Positions 60,875-64,000 of a stretch of 64,000 nt of DNA are shown piece by piece. The stretch covers positions 930,001 through 994,000 of the forward strand of contig NZ_AKJN02000007.1 in the NCBI RefSeq assembly GCF_000282315.2. The letters run 5' to 3'. The notes below the pieces were generated by a model that saw only the letters and a list, made by a program, of their open reading frames with translations, searched no databases and was not told the DNA's origin. Positions within the stretch are counted from its first letter, which is position 1; each line of letters starts with the position of its first letter. The position numbers were made by a program, and so were the translations under genes. Origin of the DNA: Pseudomonas sp. GM41(2012). GTDB lineage: Bacteria > Pseudomonadota > Gammaproteobacteria > Pseudomonadales > Pseudomonadaceae.

Positions 60875-62608
60875 TTAGTCGATCTCCTGTTCGTAAGCAG
60901 TAATGCCTGCGATATGTCGCGCGGCGATGTAGCCAAAGGTCAGCGCCGGACCAAGATTGATGCCGCCGGCGGGGTAGTGCCCGCCCATGATGCTGGCCAT
61001 GTCGCCGCCTGCTGCGTACAGCCCGGCAATGGCCTCGCCCGATTCGCCGAGAGCCTGGGCGTGTTGATTGACCTTGAGGCCGGCGAAGGTGCCGAAGCAG
61101 CCGGGCTGGACCTTCACGGCATAGAATGGGCCTTGTTCGATCGGGGCGACGCAAGGGTTGGGTTGCTGCAACGCATCACCCTGTTTGCGGTTGTAAGGCG
61201 TCGAGCCGCGACCGAACAGCGGGTCTTCACCGGTGCGCGCGTGCCGGTTGTATTCGGACACAGTGCGGCGCAAACCATTCGGATCGATGCCGCAGGCCTT
61301 GGCCAATTCCTCGATCGTGTTACCGGTTTTCAGATAGCCGCTGCGGACAAAGGACGACAACGGCACTGGAAACGGCCGAGAGATACCCAAGCCATAACGC
61401 CGCTGAAAGCCATGGGTGCAGACCAGCCAGGAGGCGACGGCTTCGCCCTTCGGCGCGGCGGCGACCATGGCCGTCACATAGTCGTAGTAGCCATTGGCTT
61501 CGTTGACGAAGCGCTGGCCGTTGCTCAACACGCCGATGATCCCCGGTTTGCCGCGCTCGATGATGTGCGGGAAGTGGCCGATGCTGCCGTCCTTGTGTGG
61601 CACTTGCGAAACCGGGGCCCAGGCCACGGGCGACGCCATGTTGGTGTCGACCCTGGCGCCGGCGCTTTCACCCAGTCGCAAGCCATCGCCAGCTACGCCG
61701 AGGGGCGGCAGCGCCAGGTGTTCGTGCCCGGTTGGCGTACGGGGAAACAATGCCTTGCGCCGCTCGATGTCATTGGCAAATCCGCCAGCTGCCAGCACCA
61801 CAGCCTTGCGTGTATGGATGCGGATTTTGCCTTTGGCAGTGCTGACCACCGCGCCTCGGACCTGATCGTTTTCGCGCAGCAGCTCGGTAACGGGTGCCGA
61901 CTCCCAGAGCAATACGCCGAGGTCTTCGGCGGATTTTGCCAACCGAGCCACCAGCGCTACACCGTTGACCAGTTGCATCGCCCGACCATGCACAGCGAGG
62001 TCGAGCAGGTGCCGCGAAAAGCGCCGGGTCACGTGCCAAGCTGCGGACAGTGAGCGCGTCAGATTGAGAAAGGCCGAGAGGTCCGCACCTGCCATGATTG
62101 GCATGCCCATGAATGACGTTTCCCGCATAGTCTTGCGAAGACGCTTGAGTAGCTTGCCGACTTTTCGCCCGTCATAAGGCGCCGCGATGACCGAACGTCC
62201 ACCGGTGCCGGCGCCGGGCGTGTCGCCATGAATGTCGGCAATGGCGTTGCCGTCGGCGAATTGCAGTGAGGTGTGCTGCTCGAAGAACGCCACCATCCGC
62301 GGCCCGGCTTCGAGGAACGCATCGATCATGGCCGGCTCATAACGCTCGCCCAATTCGTGTTTCAGGTAAGTGCGCGGTTGCTCGACGTCTTCGACGATCC
62401 CGGCGCGCTGGGCCAAGGGATTGCACGGCACCCAGGCCCAGCCACCGGACCACGCCGTGGCGCCGCCGAACACCGGATCTTTTTCGACCACGATGACTTT
62501 CAAGCCGTGCCACGCGGCTGTCACAGCAGTCGATAACCCAGCCGCACCGGAGCCGACGATCAGCACGTCGCAATCGATATCCGGGAGGTTTTTTGATTCG
62601 GCAGGCAT
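60875..62608 (-). CDS. FAD-dependent oxidoreductase (fumarate reductase / 3-ketosteroid dehydrogenase-like flavoprotein)
   Basis: Flavoprotein of 577 residues from the ATG at 62608. Dinucleotide-binding motif 'VLIVGSGAAGLSTAVTAAWHG', 'GGATAWSGG', a middle capping domain, and the C-terminal 'GLYAAGGDMASIMGGHYPAGGINLGPALTFGY'. The block resembles 3-oxosteroid 1-dehydrogenases and FAD-binding dehydrogenases that desaturate ring ketones. The divergent IclR gene and the palindrome at 62638 suggest substrate-induced control. Exact substrate unknown. Confidence 0.88.
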   Translation of the reverse strand: MPAESKNLPDIDCDVLIVGSGAAGLSTAVTAAWHGLKVIVVEKDPVFGGATAWSGGWAWVPCNPLAQRAGIVEDVEQPRTYLKHELGERYEPAMIDAFLEAGPRMVAFFEQHTSLQFADGNAIADIHGDTPGAGTGGRSVIAAPYDGRKVGKLLKRLRKTMRETSFMGMPIMAGADLSAFLNLTRSLSAAWHVTRRFSRHLLDLAVHGRAMQLVNGVALVARLAKSAEDLGVLLWESAPVTELLRENDQVRGAVVSTAKGKIRIHTRKAVVLAAGGFANDIERRKALFPRTPTGHEHLALPPLGVAGDGLRLGESAGARVDTNMASPVAWAPVSQVPHKDGSIGHFPHIIERGKPGIIGVLSNGQRFVNEANGYYDYVTAMVAAAPKGEAVASWLVCTHGFQRRYGLGISRPFPVPLSSFVRSGYLKTGNTIEELAKACGIDPNGLRRTVSEYNRHARTGEDPLFGRGSTPYNRKQGDALQQPNPCVAPIEQGPFYAVKVQPGCFGTFAGLKVNQHAQALGESGEAIAGLYAAGGDMASIMGGHYPAGGINLGPALTFGYIAARHIAGITAYEQEID

Positions 62609-62637
62609 CGTCTGAAGCTCCAGCGGTTTGTGTTTTT

Positions 62638-62652
62638 TGGAATTTGATTCCA
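62638..62652. promoter_or_regulatory. Palindromic operator candidate
   Basis: TGGAAT-TTG-ATTCCA is a perfect inverted repeat flanked by TTTTT and GAAAA, 29 nt upstream of the flavoprotein start in the divergent gap with the IclR gene. A typical IclR-type operator shape. Confidence 0.55.
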
Positions 62653-62785
62653 GAAAATATAGGAGCGTGATCGGGCTCGGCAACTGTTCAACGGGTAAAG
62701 CGGGCGGTTATCGGACAGTGGGTTCCAGATTTCGCATTCGGTCGGTTGTCTTCTAGAATCGGACAAATTTTGTGTGGAACCTCCC

Positions 62786-63562
62786 ATGGCCGGCAGTCAG
62801 ATCGAACGTGTTTTCAGCGTGCTTGAAAGCCTCACCAGTGATCCTCGTGGCCTGCCGATGCAGACGCTGGCGGAGCAACTGGATATTCCCAAAAGCGCGA
62901 CTCACCGGTTGCTCGCCGAGCTGATTCGGCTGGGTTACGTGCGACAGAATCCGGAGAACCTGCGGTATCACCTGTCGACCAAACTGGTGGCCATGGGTTT
63001 CCGTTACCTGTCGGGCAGCGGCGCCGATATTGTGCAGCCGGTGCTTGATCGCCTCGCCCAGGAAACCGGCGAGCTGGTGCGTCTTGGGGTGATTGAAGGT
63101 GAGCGGCAGATCTGGATTGCCAAATCCCAGGGCGCCCGTTCCGGCCTGCGTTACGACCCGGACATGGGCCGCGATGCGCCTTTGTTTTATACCGCGTCGG
63201 GGCATGCGTGGCTGGCGTGTATGAGCGATGCCGAGGCGCTGTCCCTGGTTGAGCGGCAGGGTGGCGAGCGGCCGAAGGACCTCGGGCCGAATGCACCGCG
63301 CTCCAACATCGAACTGCTGGAACGCCTGCGCCTTGCGCGGGAGCAGGGTTATGCCTGGGTCGAGGAGAGTTCGGCGGTGGGCACCTCGGCGATTGCTGCG
63401 GTGGTGCGACATCCGAGTGATGGTCGAGTCATCGGTGTGCTGAGCATCGCCGGGCCGAGCGCGCGGATGCCGGGGGCGCGATTGCATGAGTTGGCGCCGC
63501 TGTTGTTGAAGTTTGCCGATGAACTGTCGGCGGCCAGTCTGGCGTCTGAGCTATTCAGCTGA
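62786..63562 (+). CDS. IclR-family transcriptional regulator
   Basis: Regulator of 258 residues from ATG 62786; a GTG at 62774 is in frame. Winged HTH 'MQTLAEQLDIPKSATHRLLAELIRLGYV' and the C-terminal effector domain ('YTASGHAWLACMSDAEALSLV', 'YAWVEESSAVGTSAIAAVV'). Divergent from the flavoprotein gene, its likely target; the Gfo/Idh/MocA gene downstream may also be controlled. Confidence 0.93.
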   Translation: MAGSQIERVFSVLESLTSDPRGLPMQTLAEQLDIPKSATHRLLAELIRLGYVRQNPENLRYHLSTKLVAMGFRYLSGSGADIVQPVLDRLAQETGELVRLGVIEGERQIWIAKSQGARSGLRYDPDMGRDAPLFYTASGHAWLACMSDAEALSLVERQGGERPKDLGPNAPRSNIELLERLRLAREQGYAWVEESSAVGTSAIAAVVRHPSDGRVIGVLSIAGPSARMPGARLHELAPLLLKFADELSAASLASELFS

Positions 63563-63571
63563 CCACTACCC

Positions 63572-63663
63572 CTGTAGGAGCAAAGCTTGCTCGCGATGCA
63601 GGCGCCGCGGAGTCTCAGACAGACCGCGTCATCGTTCATCGCGAGCAAGCTTTGCTCCTACAG
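63572..63663. repeat. REPIN, AAAGCTTGCTCGCGATG class
   Basis: Perfect 27-bp arms (63572-63598 and 63637-63663), same class as the 19.1-kb copy. Confidence 0.9.
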
Positions 63664-63713
63664 AAGCTGTGCGTTGTTCGCACACTTTTGCGGTTTACTT
63701 GTGTGAGAATCTG

Positions 63714-63724
63714 GAACCAGGTTC
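63714..63724. promoter_or_regulatory. Short palindrome upstream of the Gfo/Idh/MocA gene
   Basis: GAACC-A-GGTTC is a perfect 11-bp palindrome next to the longer one at 63729-63753. Confidence 0.35.
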
Positions 63725-63728
63725 TAAA

Positions 63729-63753
63729 TTGTTGGAATTCGCCCTTCCAACAA
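63729..63753. promoter_or_regulatory. Inverted repeat, likely operator
   Basis: TTGTTGGAA, seven bases, TTCCAACAA: perfect nine-base arms 21 nt before the oxidoreductase start. The TGGAA/TTCCA core is shared with the palindrome at 62638, so the same IclR protein may bind both. Confidence 0.55.
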
Positions 63754-63774
63754 TAATCACAAGAGGACCGCACG

Positions 63775-64000
63775 ATGCATTCACCCCTGCGTATTGCCCT
63801 GATCGGGGCTGGCAATATGGGCCAGCAGCACTACCAGCATCTGAAGTCGCTGACGGAAGCGACCTTGTGCGCAGTGGCCGATCCGGGTCCGCAAGCAATG
63901 GGCCTGGCCGCCGAGTGGGGCGTGGCGTATTTCGCTGATCAACGTCAGATGTTGGAGCAGGTCAAGCCAGACGCGGTGATCGTCGCTAACCCGAACACGC
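63775..64000 (+). CDS. Gfo/Idh/MocA-family oxidoreductase, 3'-truncated by window edge
   Basis: The first 75 residues are visible, from ATG 63775 with AAGAGGA upstream. The N-terminal Rossmann motif 'RIALIGAGNMGQQHYQHL' and 'AVADPGPQAMGLAAEWGV' and the beginning of 'DAVIVANPNT' identify an NAD(P)-dependent dehydrogenase of sugars, inositol or similar polyols. The rest lies outside the window. Confidence 0.88.
   Translation, partial: MHSPLRIALIGAGNMGQQHYQHLKSLTEATLCAVADPGPQAMGLAAEWGVAYFADQRQMLEQVKPDAVIVANPNT

Noticed and set aside
60806..62053. 415-codon open frame antisense to the FAD oxidoreductase
   Set aside because: Shadow frame; the minus-strand flavoprotein is complete with all motifs.
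1..64000. CRISPR arrays, tRNA or rRNA genes, prophage
   Set aside because: No regularly spaced direct repeats, no cloverleaf or rRNA-like stretches and no phage structural genes were seen; the palindromic repeats are REP elements.

Overview
The window is chromosomal DNA of a Pseudomonas of the fluorescens group. The gene order follows, as I remember it, the P. aeruginosa PAO1 stretch from about PA4002 (rodA) down to PA3950 (rhlE): rodA-mltB-rlpA-dacA-ybeD-lipB-lipA, holA-lptE-leuS, lnt-corC-ybeY-phoH-miaB, hemL-thiE-thiD, ladS, amn, hrpB, rhlE. Codon use is GC-rich throughout, and many intergenic gaps hold the paired palindromic repeats (REP/REPIN type) typical of fluorescent pseudomonads. 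No tRNA, rRNA, CRISPR array or prophage was seen.

Layout. 1-9 kb: cell-wall elongation and remodelling (RodA, MltB, RlpA, DacA), lipoate synthesis (YbeD, LipB, LipA), an LD-carboxypeptidase and a second MltB-like transglycosylase. 8.9-20.5 kb: ArfA ribosome rescue, HolA, LptE, LeuS, a small unknown protein, a YdcF-like protein, then the minus-strand run miaB-phoH-ybeY-corC-lnt. 20.6-27.5 kb: DUF1820 protein, Sel1-repeat protein, hemL-thiE-thiD and the hybrid sensor kinase LadS. 27.6-38 kb: AidB-like acyl-CoA dehydrogenase, AMP nucleosidase, RluE, DUF2788, an Lrp-type regulator, a possible small RNA locus, DUF6515 protein, a cation-diffusion transporter, a small lipoprotein and HrpB.

38-46.6 kb is the main accessory module: a LysR regulator divergent from an aldehyde dehydrogenase and a class-III aminotransferase, then a complete NMT1/TauA-type ABC importer. 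An IS256-family element (42273-43636, 8-bp target duplication) has landed in the loop of a REPIN between the two halves. A 48-nt sequence is repeated, with identical internal spacing, in front of both the dehydrogenase and the ABC operon, so the two halves are probably co-regulated: import of an amine, transamination to an aldehyde and oxidation to an acid.

46.7-64 kb: EEP-family phosphatase/nuclease, YciC- and DUF2076-type proteins, NYN nuclease, DEDDh exonuclease, a second Lrp-type regulator, YedA-like exporter, RhlE helicase, HI0933-type flavoprotein, histone-deacetylase-like hydrolase, GNAT, TesB, HAD phosphatase, secreted alpha/beta hydrolase, YpfJ-like metalloprotease, a relic of an aldo/keto reductase, an FAD-dependent oxidoreductase with a divergent IclR regulator, and the start of a Gfo/Idh/MocA oxidoreductase cut by the window edge.

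Most genes are housekeeping. The most interesting points are the duplicated 48-nt promoter element, the IS inside the REPIN, the arfA internal hairpin, the aldo/keto reductase relic kept in frame behind an oxidoreductase stop codon, a candidate small RNA at about 32.6-32.85 kb and a 21-bp palindrome containing a DnaA-box sequence at 48.7 kb. Residue numbers quoted were counted from the starts chosen here.
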